A DNA stretch of 40,233 nucleotides from Candidatus Omnitrophota bacterium. Its GTDB lineage: Bacteria; Omnitrophota; Gorgyraeia; Zapsychrales; JANLHA01. Of the stretch, positions 1 through 8,564 are shown piece after piece (the stretch's first letter is position 1; each line of letters begins with the position of its first letter). Below the pieces are notes generated by a model. The model had not been told where the DNA came from. It searched no databases and saw only the letters and a program-made list of their open reading frames with translations. A program made the position numbers and the translations under genes. The DNA lies in the NCBI GenBank assembly GCA_029560465.1, contig JAKQKX010000044.1, positions 1 through 40,233 of the forward strand, written 5' to 3'.

Positions 1-61
1 AGGAAATCGTGAAGTTTGAGTTGAATGAGCCTTGGAAGACTTGCTATGAAGAGGGGATGAA

Positions 62-1438
62 ATGGTTGAAAACGAACGAAAAGACGACAATACAGGCGAT
101 TCCGGAGGCAAAAGCCCGAAGAAGCTACGTGTGCTTTTGCGTACCTTCGGATGCCAGATGAATGAATATGATTCGGAGGTTATCCGGTCCATCCTCGGGC
201 AGGAGGGGTACACGTTTTGCGATTCGCCGCAGGATGCGGACATCGTCCTTCTCAACACCTGCGCGGTCCGGGAGAACGCCCACCGGAAAGTGATCGGGCA
301 CATCCACGCCCTGCATCACCTGTGCCAAGACCGGCCGTTCATCCTGGGCATCCTGGGCTGCATGGCCGTGAACATGGAGGAAGCGCTCCTGGCCAATCCC
401 GCGCTTAAAATCGATTTGATTATCGGGCCAGACAGTTACCGCCGCCTGCCGGAACTCCTCGCGCGGGCCGCTGGCTCGGGCGGACCGGCCGCGGACACGG
501 ATTTCGACATTTCTGAAAATTACACCGGCATCAATCCCGACCGGGTCAGCCGGGTGAACGCCTGGGTCGCGGTCACGCGCGGATGCAATAATTTCTGCAC
601 GTTCTGCGTGGTCCCGTACACCCGGGGCCGAGAACGGAGCCGGGCCTTGACGGACATACTCGCCGAAACGGAAAAACTCGCCGCACAAGGGTATAAACAG
701 GTGACCCTGCTCGGGCAAAACGTTAATTCTTACGCGGATCATGCAACCGGTTTCTCCGGCCTGCTCCAGGCCGTCAGCCGGGTTCAGGGAATCGAGCGCG
801 TCCGGTTCATGTCGCCGCACCCCAAAGATTTCCCGGACGCCGTCATTGACGCCGTTGCGCGGGAACCGAAAGTCTGCAAGCACATTCATCTGCCTTTACA
901 AGCCGGGAACTCAAGGATCCTGAAACTGATGAACCGCACCTACACCCAGGAAGACTTCCTGGCCCTTGTCCGGAAAATCCGCGGCCGCATTCCCGATGTT
1001 GGCCTGAGCACGGACATCATTGTGGGTTTTCCAACGGAGACCGCGTCAGAATTCGAAGACACGGTGCGTGTCATGGAAGCCGTTGCGTTCGACTCTGCGT
1101 TTATTTTCAAATATTCCCCACGCCAGGGCACGGTCGCGCAGAAAAAATATCCGGATGACGTCCCGGAAGAAGAGAAGACAACGCGGATCGTGCGGCTGAA
1201 CGCCATCCAAAAGGGAATCTCCCTAAAAAGGAACAGCCGCCATACCGGGAAAACCCTTCCCGTTCTGATCGAGGGGCTGGCATCCCGCCGCTCGGCCCGC
1301 GAGTTCCAGGGCCGGACCGACGGCAACACCATCGTCGTCTTTCCCGGGCAGCCCGGCCTCGCCCCGGGAGACATTGTCCCGGTCCGCGTAACCGCCGCCA
1401 CGCCGCACGCCCTGAAGGGGGAAACTGCTTCCCCTTAA
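62..1438 (+). CDS. miaB: tRNA-2-methylthio-N6-dimethylallyladenosine synthase MiaB
   Basis: A radical-SAM methylthiotransferase that adds a methylthio group to i6A37 of tRNAs. The 458-residue length is usual for the family. The N-terminal UPF0004 domain carries the three cluster-binding cysteines in FGCQMN, NTCAVREN and GCMA. The radical-SAM core has CNNFCTFC followed by the family motif PYTRGRERSR, and a TRAM-like RNA-binding domain fills the last 70 or so residues. MiaB rather than MtaB or RimO is favoured by the FGCQMNEYDS and RGRERSR motifs. The ATG at 62 sits 5 nt after GAGGGG (51-56), which supports the start. It appears to be transcribed from upstream of the window. A weak GC-rich hairpin overlaps the stop (about 1415-1435) with a T-run some 10 nt later, so termination there is uncertain. 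Confidence 0.95.
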   Translation: MVENERKDDNTGDSGGKSPKKLRVLLRTFGCQMNEYDSEVIRSILGQEGYTFCDSPQDADIVLLNTCAVRENAHRKVIGHIHALHHLCQDRPFILGILGCMAVNMEEALLANPALKIDLIIGPDSYRRLPELLARAAGSGGPAADTDFDISENYTGINPDRVSRVNAWVAVTRGCNNFCTFCVVPYTRGRERSRALTDILAETEKLAAQGYKQVTLLGQNVNSYADHATGFSGLLQAVSRVQGIERVRFMSPHPKDFPDAVIDAVAREPKVCKHIHLPLQAGNSRILKLMNRTYTQEDFLALVRKIRGRIPDVGLSTDIIVGFPTETASEFEDTVRVMEAVAFDSAFIFKYSPRQGTVAQKKYPDDVPEEEKTTRIVRLNAIQKGISLKRNSRHTGKTLPVLIEGLASRRSAREFQGRTDGNTIVVFPGQPGLAPGDIVPVRVTAATPHALKGETASP

Positions 1439-1471
1439 ACGCTGTTTTTTCCGCCGCCTTATTCGCACGCC

Positions 1472-1500
1472 TTGATTTTTAAATCAATTTGAGTTATAGT
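1472..1500 (+). promoter_or_regulatory. Sigma70-type promoter of nadA with inverted repeat over the -35
   Basis: TTGATT (1472-1477) and TATAGT (1495-1500) are separated by 17 nt. A perfect 7-bp inverted repeat TTGATTT-TT-AAATCAA (1472-1487) covers the -35 element and could be an operator. It lies 48 nt before the nadA ATG. The promoter call rests on consensus match only. Confidence 0.6.
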
Positions 1501-1547
1501 GTTTCCCAAATAGATTCCGGCTAACAGTTTTATTGAAAGAGTGGACC

Positions 1548-2594
1548 ATGCCGCCTTTGCAAACCAAAACTCCCAAAATCCTGACTGCCGAGGAGCTTTA
1601 CGCGATCCTCAAAAATATTAAACTGGGGGGGCAGGTCTGCCATTATTCCCTTAAAAAATGCGAAGAGCTGGCGCCGCTCGTCAACGAAGTCAACGCCCTC
1701 AAGGCCGAACAAGACGCCGTCATCCTGGCGCACACCTACGTGGTCCCGGAGATCCTTTACGGCGTGGCTGACTTTGTTGGGGATTCGTACGGGCTAAGCA
1801 AAAACGCCATGAGCACGCCCGCGAAAAAGATCGTCTTCGCCGCGGTGAAATTCATGGGGGAAACCGCCCAGATCCTCAACCCCGACAAAGAGGTGCTCAT
1901 GCCGGCCAAAGACGGCGGCTGCACCCTCGCCGACGCGATTAACGGCTCCGAAGTGCGTCGCCTCCGGCAGGAATTCCCCGACCGCACCTTTGTCTGTTAC
2001 ATTAACACGACCGCGGAGGTCAAGGCGGAATGCGACGTCTGCGTCACGTCGGCTAACGTGGTTCGTGTCGTTGAACGCATCCCCGACAAAAAAATTTATT
2101 TCCTGCCGGACAAATTCATGGGGCAAAACCTGATCCATGAATTGAAAAAGCGGGGGGTGTCCAAAGATATCCTTTATTTTAACGGCACCTGCGATGTCCA
2201 CAAGGAATACACGCTGGAACAGGTCCACAAGGTCAACCTGGAATACCCCGAAGCCAAGGTCGTCAGCCATCCGGAATGCAAACCCGAAGTCTGCGAAGCG
2301 TCGGATTATGTGGGCAGCACGTCCCAGATGCTGCAATACATGCGCAAGACCGCCGCGGACCAATTCCTCATGCTGACCGAATGCGGGCTGTCAGCCCGGC
2401 TTCAGGTCGAATTCCCGGAAAAACACCTGGTCGGCACCTGCACGCTCTGCGATTATATGAAATCCAACGACCTCCATGACATTATCCGGGTGCTTAAACA
2501 CCCCACGGACAAGGACCGGATCTCGGTCCCGCCTTCTATTCAGGAAAAAGCGAAGAAGTGCATTGAGGCCATGTTTCTTTACGCCGAAAAATAA
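1548..2594 (+). CDS. nadA: Quinolinate synthase A
   Basis: Condenses iminoaspartate with dihydroxyacetone phosphate to quinolinate in de novo NAD synthesis, using a [4Fe-4S] cluster. Seen in the protein: AHTYVVPEI near the N-terminus (substrate loop; the family usually has AHxYxxPEI), FVGDSYGLSK, YINTTAEVKAECDVCVTS, a HPECKPEV block, and GTCTLCDYMKSNDL near the C-terminus with a cluster cysteine. Length is about 348 residues, as expected. An in-frame TTG at 1533 would add five residues, but the ATG at 1548 is the better start, with AG-rich sequence just upstream. No nadB or nadC is adjacent, so the gene stands alone between miaB and metX with its own promoter. Confidence 0.95.
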   Translation: MPPLQTKTPKILTAEELYAILKNIKLGGQVCHYSLKKCEELAPLVNEVNALKAEQDAVILAHTYVVPEILYGVADFVGDSYGLSKNAMSTPAKKIVFAAVKFMGETAQILNPDKEVLMPAKDGGCTLADAINGSEVRRLRQEFPDRTFVCYINTTAEVKAECDVCVTSANVVRVVERIPDKKIYFLPDKFMGQNLIHELKKRGVSKDILYFNGTCDVHKEYTLEQVHKVNLEYPEAKVVSHPECKPEVCEASDYVGSTSQMLQYMRKTAADQFLMLTECGLSARLQVEFPEKHLVGTCTLCDYMKSNDLHDIIRVLKHPTDKDRISVPPSIQEKAKKCIEAMFLYAEK

Positions 2595-2638
2595 TCCACG
2601 GTTCCCCCTTGTTCCTCCCACAAAACACACCGAATAAA

Positions 2639-2667
2639 TTGACATCACTTTCCGCCTATGTTAAGAT
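2639..2667 (+). promoter_or_regulatory. Sigma70-type promoter of metX-metW
   Basis: TTGACA (2639-2644), 17-nt spacer, TAAGAT (2662-2667), 33 nt before the metX ATG. The roughly 106-nt gap after nadA is too short for a known SAM riboswitch plus expression platform and shows no obvious one, so any methionine control probably uses another mechanism. Confidence 0.75.
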
Positions 2668-2700
2668 TTCGATACTTATGTAAACAAAAGAAATAAAATC

Positions 2701-3849
2701 ATGGCCACAAAACAGTTAGGCATAGTCACCACGCAATATTTTCAGTGCGCCGAACCGCCGGATGAGCTCGTGCTTAAAAGCGGAGAACGGCTGGGGCCGA
2801 TCACGATCGCCTACGAAACGTACGGGCCGCTCAACCCGGAGAAGACGAACGCGATCCTCATCTGCCATGCTCTGACCGGGGACGCGCACGCCGCCGGATT
2901 CCACGAAAACGACTCCAAACCCGGATGGTGGGACACCATGATCGGGCCGGGCAAACCGTTCGACACCGACCGGTATTTTATCATCTGCGCCAACGTGATC
3001 GGCTCATGTAAAGGCAGCACCGGGCCCAGCAGCGTCAATCCCAAGACCGGAAAACCCTACAGCCTCAATTTCCCCGTGATCACGATCCAGGACATGGTCA
3101 ACGCGCAAAAGCTGCTGATCGACCATTTGGGGATATCCAAGCTTCTCTGCGTTACCGGAGGATCGATGGGCGGCATGCAGTCCTTGACCTGGGCGGTGAT
3201 GTACCCACAGATGATTCATTCGGTCATCGCCATTGCCACGAATTACCGGCATAACGCCCTGCAGATCGCGTTCCACGAAGTCGGGCGGCAGGCCATCATG
3301 TCCGACCCGGACTGGCAGAACGGGGATTATTACGGCAAAAGCATCCCGGCCCGGGGACTGGCGGTCTCCCGGATGATCGGGCATATCACATATATGAGCG
3401 AAAAGTCCATGGAGGAAAAATTCGGGCGCAAACTCTTCAGCAAGGAACGGGTAGGGTATGATTTTTCCGTGGATTTTGAAGTCAGCAAATATTTGCGTTA
3501 CCGGGGCGACAGTTTTGTCCAGCGGTTCGACGCCAATTCCTATTTATATATCACCAAGGCGCTTGACTATTTTGATTTGACCGAGGAGCGGAACCTGGAC
3601 GCCGTTTTCAAAAATATCCAGTCCAAATTCCTCGTGATCTCTTTCACGTCAGACTGGCTCTACCCGCCGCACCAGTCCATGAAAATCGTCCGGGCGCTTA
3701 AGATCAACGACGTGGACGTTTCGTACATCGAGATCAACTCTTCTTACGGCCACGACGCGTTCCTGATGGAGAACGCCGGGCAGGCCCATGTGATTGAACA
3801 TTTCCTGGCCAGGATGCTTCTGGAACGGAAAAACACGGCTATGCCGTAA
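2701..3849 (+). CDS. metX: Homoserine O-acetyltransferase MetX
   Basis: An alpha/beta-hydrolase-fold enzyme that activates homoserine (family members use acetyl-CoA or succinyl-CoA) for methionine synthesis. The nucleophile elbow is GGSMGGMQ (about residues 155-162), the catalytic aspartate lies in FTSDWLYPP and the catalytic histidine in YGHDAFL near the C-terminus. The [11 protein letters not shown] and [10 protein letters not shown] blocks are typical of MetX. The 382-residue length is normal. metW follows after 12 nt, a pairing well known in proteobacteria. Acyl-donor choice cannot be settled from motifs alone. The Shine-Dalgarno is weak (AAAGAAAT). Confidence 0.95.
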   Translation: MATKQLGIVTTQYFQCAEPPDELVLKSGERLGPITIAYETYGPLNPEKTNAILICHALTGDAHAAGFHENDSKPGWWDTMIGPGKPFDTDRYFIICANVIGSCKGSTGPSSVNPKTGKPYSLNFPVITIQDMVNAQKLLIDHLGISKLLCVTGGSMGGMQSLTWAVMYPQMIHSVIAIATNYRHNALQIAFHEVGRQAIMSDPDWQNGDYYGKSIPARGLAVSRMIGHITYMSEKSMEEKFGRKLFSKERVGYDFSVDFEVSKYLRYRGDSFVQRFDANSYLYITKALDYFDLTEERNLDAVFKNIQSKFLVISFTSDWLYPPHQSMKIVRALKINDVDVSYIEINSSYGHDAFLMENAGQAHVIEHFLARMLLERKNTAMP

Positions 3850-3861
3850 AGGAAGCCTGAA

Positions 3862-4464
3862 ATGACCCCGGGGAATAAACCCGATATCCGGCTGGATTAC
3901 CAGATCATTCTGCAGCTGGTTGCAACCAGGTCCCGCGTGCTAGACCTTGGCTGCGGCGACGGTGAACTGCTGTATCACCTGATCCATCAGAAACAGTGCC
4001 AGGGCACGGGCATCGAAATCGATGAAAAAGCCATCTACAGCTGCATCGAGCGGGGCGTGACGGTGTTGCACAGCGACATCATCACCGGGCTCAAGGATTT
4101 CTCCGACAAACGCTTTGATTATGTCATCCTCAACGAAAGTCTCCAGCAGGTGCTGAACCCCCAGGCGGCGATCCTGGCCGCTTTACGGGTCGGGAAAAAC
4201 GTCATTGTCGGTATCCCCAATTTTTGCCACATGTCGGCCCGTTTTCAAATATTCTTCCGGGGCCGGGTGCCGGTCACCGCGGAACTGCCTTATGAATGGT
4301 ACAACACACCGAACCTGCGTTTTTCCAGTTTGAAGGACTTCAGGAGTTTCTGCCGGAACAACGCCATCACCATCGTCAAAGAGCGGGATTTGGGGAGGCA
4401 TCAGGAAGAACATTTGCTGCCAAACCTTTTCGCCCATATCGGGATTTTCTTATTGCGCCAGTAA
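3862..4464 (+). CDS. metW: Methionine biosynthesis protein MetW
   Basis: A 200-residue SAM-methyltransferase-fold protein of the MetW family. The glycine-rich motif I is VLDLGCGDGELL (about residues 26-37). The family blocks FDYVILNESLQQ, VGIPNFCHMSARFQ and the YEWYNTPNLRF stretch are present. It is encoded 12 nt after metX with AAAGGAAG (3848-3855) as ribosome site, so the two are cotranscribed. MetW is required with MetX for homoserine acylation in some bacteria, where it is thought to act as a partner protein; whether it methylates anything is not established. Confidence 0.93.
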   Translation: MTPGNKPDIRLDYQIILQLVATRSRVLDLGCGDGELLYHLIHQKQCQGTGIEIDEKAIYSCIERGVTVLHSDIITGLKDFSDKRFDYVILNESLQQVLNPQAAILAALRVGKNVIVGIPNFCHMSARFQIFFRGRVPVTAELPYEWYNTPNLRFSSLKDFRSFCRNNAITIVKERDLGRHQEEHLLPNLFAHIGIFLLRQ

Positions 4465-4486
4465 TCACAGAACAAAAGGGGGCTGT

Positions 4487-4666
4487 ATGCCGTACATCAA
4501 TTTAAAATTAGTCGGGACGCTCACGAAAAACCAAAAAAACCAGATCGCCAAAGAATTCGCCGAGACCCTTGAAAGGGTCGCCAACAAGCCCAAAGACCAC
4601 CTGTACCTCGTCATCGATGAAGTGCCGGGCCAAAACTGGGCCAAAGGAGAGACCTTCTTCGGTTAA
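4487..4666 (+). CDS. Small 4-oxalocrotonate tautomerase-like protein (59 aa)
   Basis: A short ORF beginning MPYINLKLVG and ending GETFFG. Proline-2, which becomes the catalytic N-terminal base once Met is removed, is present. The length (58-62 residues) and the beta-alpha-beta pattern fit the 4-OT/DmpI branch of the tautomerase superfamily; the tail NWAKGETFFG resembles the usual NWGxGG ending. A good ribosome site (AAAAGGGGG, 4474-4482) precedes the ATG. It lies between metW and a hydroxyglutarate oxidase-like gene, 22 nt after one and 20 nt before the other, and probably belongs to their transcript. The natural substrate is unknown; a role in enol/keto acid handling is inference. Confidence 0.85.
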   Translation: MPYINLKLVGTLTKNQKNQIAKEFAETLERVANKPKDHLYLVIDEVPGQNWAKGETFFG

Positions 4667-4686
4667 ACCCTGAAGGGGAAAACCTC

Positions 4687-5883
4687 ATGCCTCAAGAATT
4701 TGATTATATTGTTATCGGGGGCGGCGTGATCGGGCTGTCCATCGCCTACGCCCTGCAGAAAAAATACCCGAAGGCCCGCGTCCTTTTGATCGAGAAAGAA
4801 GGGGACGTCGCGGCGCACGCCTCGGGCCGCAACAGCGGGATTCTGCACGCCGGCTTTTATTATTCGGCTGACAGTTTCAAAGCGAAATTCACCGTGGCCG
4901 GGAATATCGCCATGAAGGAATTCTGCCGCCGCCACAACATCCCGATCAACGACAGCGGTAAACTGGTGGTGGCCAAAAACGACCAGGAGCTCGCCGCCTT
5001 GGATGAACTGCTGAAACGCGGGAAGGCGAACGGCTCCAATGTTTCTCTCATCAGCGCCGCCGAAGCCGAAAAAATCGAGCCCAACGTCAAAACGCACAAA
5101 AAAGCGCTTTTTTCCCCTGACACTGCGTGCCTGAACCCGGAGCAGGTCTGTGATGTCCTGAAACAGGTCCTGATGGAACGGGGCGTGAGGTTTTCGTTCA
5201 ACACCTGTTACCTGTCCCATCAGGGGAACGTGATTCAAACCACCCAGGGCGATTTCACCGCAAAAACCCTGATCAACGCCGCCGGGCTGTACGCCGATAA
5301 AATCGCCCAAGACTTTGGTTTCGGCGGCCGTTACACGATGATCCCTTTTAAAGGACTTTATTTGAAATACACAAAAAATAAAACCGATATTAAAATCAGC
5401 ATTTACCCTGTCCCGGATTTACGCAACCCGTTTTTAGGTGTGCATTTCACCAAAACCGTAGACGGCGGCATTAAAATCGGGCCGACCGCCATCCCGGCGT
5501 TCTGGCGCGAGAATTATAGCCTGCGGGAAAATTTCAAAGCCGGGGAGCTCGCTGAAATCTTAAAGTATGAAACCCTGCTTTTTTTCAAAAACAGTTTTCA
5601 TTTCCGCGACCTGGCTTTTGAAGAAATAAGGAAGTACTACCGCAAATATTTTATCAGCCTGGCCTGCGCTATGGTCAAACACATCGACCCGGCCGGGTTC
5701 ACATGCCACACCGCCCCCGGCATACGGGCACAGCTCCTGGATAAACAATCCTTAAGCCTTGTCCAGGACTTCGTTGTCGAAGGGGACGGCTCAACGGTCC
5801 ATGTCCTTAACGCTGTTTCCCCGGCCTTCACCTGCGCGTTCCCCTTCGCGGATTATATCCTTGCCCATTATCTTCCTTCCTAA
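4687..5883 (+). CDS. lhgO: L-2-hydroxyglutarate oxidase/dehydrogenase LhgO-like FAD protein
   Basis: A 398-residue DAO-family flavoprotein. The dinucleotide motif IGGGVIGLSIAYAL with the ribose-binding glutamate in LLIEKE lies at residues 8-40. The HASGRNSGILHAGFYY block just after it is diagnostic of the L-2-hydroxyglutarate branch, and KIGPTAIPAFWRENY and the C-terminal GSTVHVLNAVSPAFTCAFP-type block agree. Expected reaction: L-2-hydroxyglutarate to 2-oxoglutarate with electrons passed to FAD. The ribosome site AAGGGG is 9 nt upstream of the ATG. Other 2-hydroxyacids or glycerol-3-phosphate are less likely substrates. It may be cotranscribed with the tautomerase gene before it. Confidence 0.85.
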   Translation: MPQEFDYIVIGGGVIGLSIAYALQKKYPKARVLLIEKEGDVAAHASGRNSGILHAGFYYSADSFKAKFTVAGNIAMKEFCRRHNIPINDSGKLVVAKNDQELAALDELLKRGKANGSNVSLISAAEAEKIEPNVKTHKKALFSPDTACLNPEQVCDVLKQVLMERGVRFSFNTCYLSHQGNVIQTTQGDFTAKTLINAAGLYADKIAQDFGFGGRYTMIPFKGLYLKYTKNKTDIKISIYPVPDLRNPFLGVHFTKTVDGGIKIGPTAIPAFWRENYSLRENFKAGELAEILKYETLLFFKNSFHFRDLAFEEIRKYYRKYFISLACAMVKHIDPAGFTCHTAPGIRAQLLDKQSLSLVQDFVVEGDGSTVHVLNAVSPAFTCAFPFADYILAHYLPS

Positions 5884-5915
5884 GATTGAAATACGTCTCT
5901 TTTTGAAGTATTTTC

Positions 5916-5946
5916 TTGACATTTCGGGCCAACCGCTTAATATAAT
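5916..5946 (+). promoter_or_regulatory. Promoter of the nfu-rrf2-suf operon
   Basis: TTGACA (5916-5921) and TATAAT (5941-5946) with a 19-nt spacer; an alternative -10 TAATAT (5938-5943) gives 16 nt. It lies 47 nt before nfu. Since an Rrf2-type regulator is the second gene, an operator in or beside this promoter is expected, but no clear dyad was identified. Confidence 0.75.
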
Positions 5947-5992
5947 ATGAACAACAGAAGGCAAAAATCATCACCAGAAGAAAGGAGCCATG

Positions 5993-6577
5993 ATGTCATA
6001 CACGATTACTGTTAGCCCAACGCCAAACCCCAACGCGTTAAAATTTATTATCAATGAACGGGTGATCCAGGAAGGGAATATAACTTTCAGGAACCCGGAT
6101 GAGGCAGAAGGCGTTCCTCTGGTGCAGGCGCTCTTTGCCATGTCCCATGTTGAAGAAATTTTCTTGAACGATCATTACATCACCGTCACCCAGGACGGCC
6201 GGGCGGATTGGAAGAACCTCCAGGACAGCATCGAAACTATTATCCTTGAAAACCTTCCCGGCCATAATCCGGACATTGCCCTGAAAACAGGTCGGGCCAC
6301 CGCGGCATCGGACGGGGACATGGGCCCGGAACGTCGAAAAATCGAAGAATTATTGGACCAGAACATCCGGCCTTACCTGCGCATGGACGGCGGCGATGTC
6401 CGGGTGGTCAGCTTGAATGGAAAGGTCTTAAACATCTCTTACCAGGGGGCGTGCGGCGGGTGCCCGGGCGCGGCGTTCGGCACCTTAAAAGCCATCGAGA
6501 ATGTCCTCCGGGATCAATATGACCCCGATATCGTTGTAGAGATGGCCCGCGGCGGTGGCGGCGGGTGCTGTCACTGA
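5993..6577 (+). CDS. nfu: NifU/Nfu-type iron-sulfur carrier with Nfu N-terminal domain
   Basis: A two-domain carrier that receives nascent clusters and hands them to apoproteins. Residues 1-90 form the Nfu_N domain (TPNPNALKFI, DWKNLQDSI). Residues 113-185 form the NifU C-terminal domain with the cluster-binding pair C154/C157 in ACGGCPGA. The protein ends in five glycines then Cys192-Cys193-His194, an unusual extra metal-ligand-like tail. Two ATGs are adjacent at 5990 and 5993; AAAGGAG (5981-5987) is only 2 nt from the first and 5 nt from the second, so 5993 is chosen. It leads the suf operon, fitting a carrier acting downstream of SufBCD. Confidence 0.92.
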   Translation: MSYTITVSPTPNPNALKFIINERVIQEGNITFRNPDEAEGVPLVQALFAMSHVEEIFLNDHYITVTQDGRADWKNLQDSIETIILENLPGHNPDIALKTGRATAASDGDMGPERRKIEELLDQNIRPYLRMDGGDVRVVSLNGKVLNISYQGACGGCPGAAFGTLKAIENVLRDQYDPDIVVEMARGGGGGCCH

Positions 6578-6607
6578 TCACAATTGGAATCGCGGGAACG
6601 GGAATAC

Positions 6608-7039
6608 ATGTTTAAAATCAATAAAAAAATCGAATACGCGCTGCTCTCTTTGAATTACATGCGCCGGAAAGAGGCGGGGCAGCTGACATCCGCCAAGGAA
6701 ATCAGCTCGGTTTTCAACATCCCCTTCGCGCCGACCGCGCGTGTTTTACAGATCATGGCCCAAAACGGCGTCCTGCAGGCCTCGCAAGGCGTTCATGGAG
6801 GATACCGGTTGAAAAAAAAGCTGTCTGAAATATCCCTGGGCGACCTCAATAATATCATTGCCGGCCCGATCCAGATCGCAAGCTGTTCCAAGCACGCCGG
6901 GGCCTGTAACCTGACCTCTTTGTGCGCCATGACCGGCTCGATGAACGCGCTGAACAGTAAAGTACAAAACCTTTTTAACACGGTCATCCTGGAAGATTTT
7001 TTTAACCAGAAAGGACTGGACCGGGCAAAAATTACCTAG
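6608..7039 (+). CDS. Rrf2-family Fe-S-type transcriptional regulator (IscR/SufR-like)
   Basis: A 143-residue winged-helix protein. The N-terminus INKKIEYALLSLNYM and the recognition region TSAKEISSVFNIPFAPTARV are typical of Rrf2, followed by the wing QGVHGGYRLKK. Cysteines 93, 100 and 106 (C-x6-C-x5-C) occupy the place of the cluster ligands of IscR, so a [2Fe-2S] or [4Fe-4S] sensor is likely. It is 30 nt after nfu and 33 nt before sufB, so it should control its own operon in response to iron-sulfur status. An in-frame TTG at 6584 would add eight residues without family support; ATG 6608 gives the usual N-terminus. Confidence 0.88.
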   Translation: MFKINKKIEYALLSLNYMRRKEAGQLTSAKEISSVFNIPFAPTARVLQIMAQNGVLQASQGVHGGYRLKKKLSEISLGDLNNIIAGPIQIASCSKHAGACNLTSLCAMTGSMNALNSKVQNLFNTVILEDFFNQKGLDRAKIT

Positions 7040-7072
7040 AGCTAACGCTCTTAAGTTTCAGGCGGCCATCCC

Positions 7073-8545
7073 ATGGACAAAGAACCTCTTGAAAAAACCA
7101 GCCAACAACCCCTGGAAAAAGACAAACTTTCCAGCGGGGAATACAAGTATGGTTTCTACACTTCGGTTGACGCTGACCTGGCTCCCAAAGGGTTAAATGA
7201 AGAGATCGTCCGGCTGATATCCGGGAAGAAGGGCGAGCCCGGTTGGATGCTGGCGTGGCGGCTTAAAGCGTTCCGGCACTGGCAGACCATGACCGAGCCG
7301 CACTGGGCCAATTTTCAATATGACCCGGTCGATTACCAGGGCATCCATTATTATAGCGCCCCAAAAAAGAAAGCCGACGGGCCGGGCGGACTGGAAGAAG
7401 TGGACCCGGAAGTCGTGCGGGCTTTTGACCGGCTGGGCATTCCGGTATCGGAACAAAAACGCCTTTCCGGCGTGGCCGTTGACGCGGTCTTTGACAGCAT
7501 CTCCGTTGGGACCACGCATCAAAATGAGCTGGCGAAATACGGGATCATCTTCTGCCCGATCAGCGAAGCGCTCCAGAAGCACCCGGGCCTGGTCAAAAAA
7601 TACCTCGGTTCGGTTGTGCCGTACACCGACAATTTTTTCGCGGCCCTCAACTCCGCCGTCTTCACGGACGGGTCGTTCTGTTTTATCCCGAAAGGCGTCC
7701 GCTGCCCCATTGAATTGTCAACCTATTTCAGGATCAACGCCGCCCAGACCGGGCAGTTTGAACGGACCCTGATCATTGCCGAAGAAGGCGCTTACGTGAG
7801 CTACCTGGAAGGGTGCACCGCGCCGATGCGGGATGAGAACCAGCTGCACGCGGCCGTGGTCGAACTCATCGCCCTTGACAACGCTGAAATCAAATATTCC
7901 ACCGTTCAAAACTGGTATTCCGGCGACAAGGACGGCAAAGGGGGGATTTACAATTTTGTCACCAAGCGCGGCCAGTGCCGGGGGAACAATTCCAAAATAT
8001 CCTGGACCCAGGTTGAAGCCGGATCCGCGATCACATGGAAATACCCCGCCGTCATCCTGCAGGGGGACGATTCGACCGGAGAATTCTACAGTGTCGCGCT
8101 GACAAACCACCGCATGCAGGCCGATACCGGCACGAAAATGATCCATGCCGGCAAGAGGACCCGCAGCACGATCATCTCCAAAGGGATCTCAACCGACCAG
8201 TCCAACAACACTTACCGAGGGCTGGTCAAAATCCTGCCGTCGGCGGAGCAGGCGCGGAATTTCTCGCGCTGCGATTCCATGCTGGTGGGAAACCAATGCA
8301 GCGCCAACACGTTCCCTTACATCGAAGTGGATAACCGTTCCGCGACCCTCGAGCATGAAGCGTCAACGTCAAAAATCAACGCCGATCAAATCTTTTACCT
8401 CCAGTCGCGGGGGCTGGACACGGAAGCGGCGATTTCTTTAATCATCAACGGCTTTTGCAAAGAAGTGTTTCAGGAACTGCCCATGGAATTCGCGGTCGAG
8501 GCGGTGAAATTGCTGGAGTTAAAACTTGAAGGCAGCGTGGGCTAA
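7073..8545 (+). CDS. sufB: Fe-S cluster assembly scaffold SufB
   Basis: The scaffold subunit of the SufBC2D complex on which clusters are built in the cytoplasm. The 490-residue length is typical. Recognisable blocks are [68 protein letters not shown] and, near the C-terminus, the [14 protein letters not shown] block. The cysteine in EGCTAP matches the conserved SufB sulfur-accepting position. sufC follows after 19 nt. The ribosome site is poor (CAGGCGG-like), and the ATG at 7073 matches the family N-terminal extension. Confidence 0.97.
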   Translation: MDKEPLEKTSQQPLEKDKLSSGEYKYGFYTSVDADLAPKGLNEEIVRLISGKKGEPGWMLAWRLKAFRHWQTMTEPHWANFQYDPVDYQGIHYYSAPKKKADGPGGLEEVDPEVVRAFDRLGIPVSEQKRLSGVAVDAVFDSISVGTTHQNELAKYGIIFCPISEALQKHPGLVKKYLGSVVPYTDNFFAALNSAVFTDGSFCFIPKGVRCPIELSTYFRINAAQTGQFERTLIIAEEGAYVSYLEGCTAPMRDENQLHAAVVELIALDNAEIKYSTVQNWYSGDKDGKGGIYNFVTKRGQCRGNNSKISWTQVEAGSAITWKYPAVILQGDDSTGEFYSVALTNHRMQADTGTKMIHAGKRTRSTIISKGISTDQSNNTYRGLVKILPSAEQARNFSRCDSMLVGNQCSANTFPYIEVDNRSATLEHEASTSKINADQIFYLQSRGLDTEAAISLIINGFCKEVFQELPMEFAVEAVKLLELKLEGSVG

Positions 8546-8564
8546 TTTTAACAGGGGATGAACT

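Noticed and set aside
3-163. Open frame across the start of miaB that could be the tail of an upstream gene
   Set aside because: It would overlap miaB by about 100 nt, has no recognisable protein similarity, and miaB has its own ribosome site at 51-56. The upstream neighbour cannot be judged from 50 bases.
1794-2363. 189-codon minus-strand open frame inside nadA
   Set aside because: Antisense shadow of a conserved enzyme gene in GC-rich DNA; no ribosome site or domain.
2595-2700. Possible SAM riboswitch before metX
   Set aside because: The gap is short, the promoter occupies its middle, and the remaining leader of about 30 nt cannot fold into a known class.
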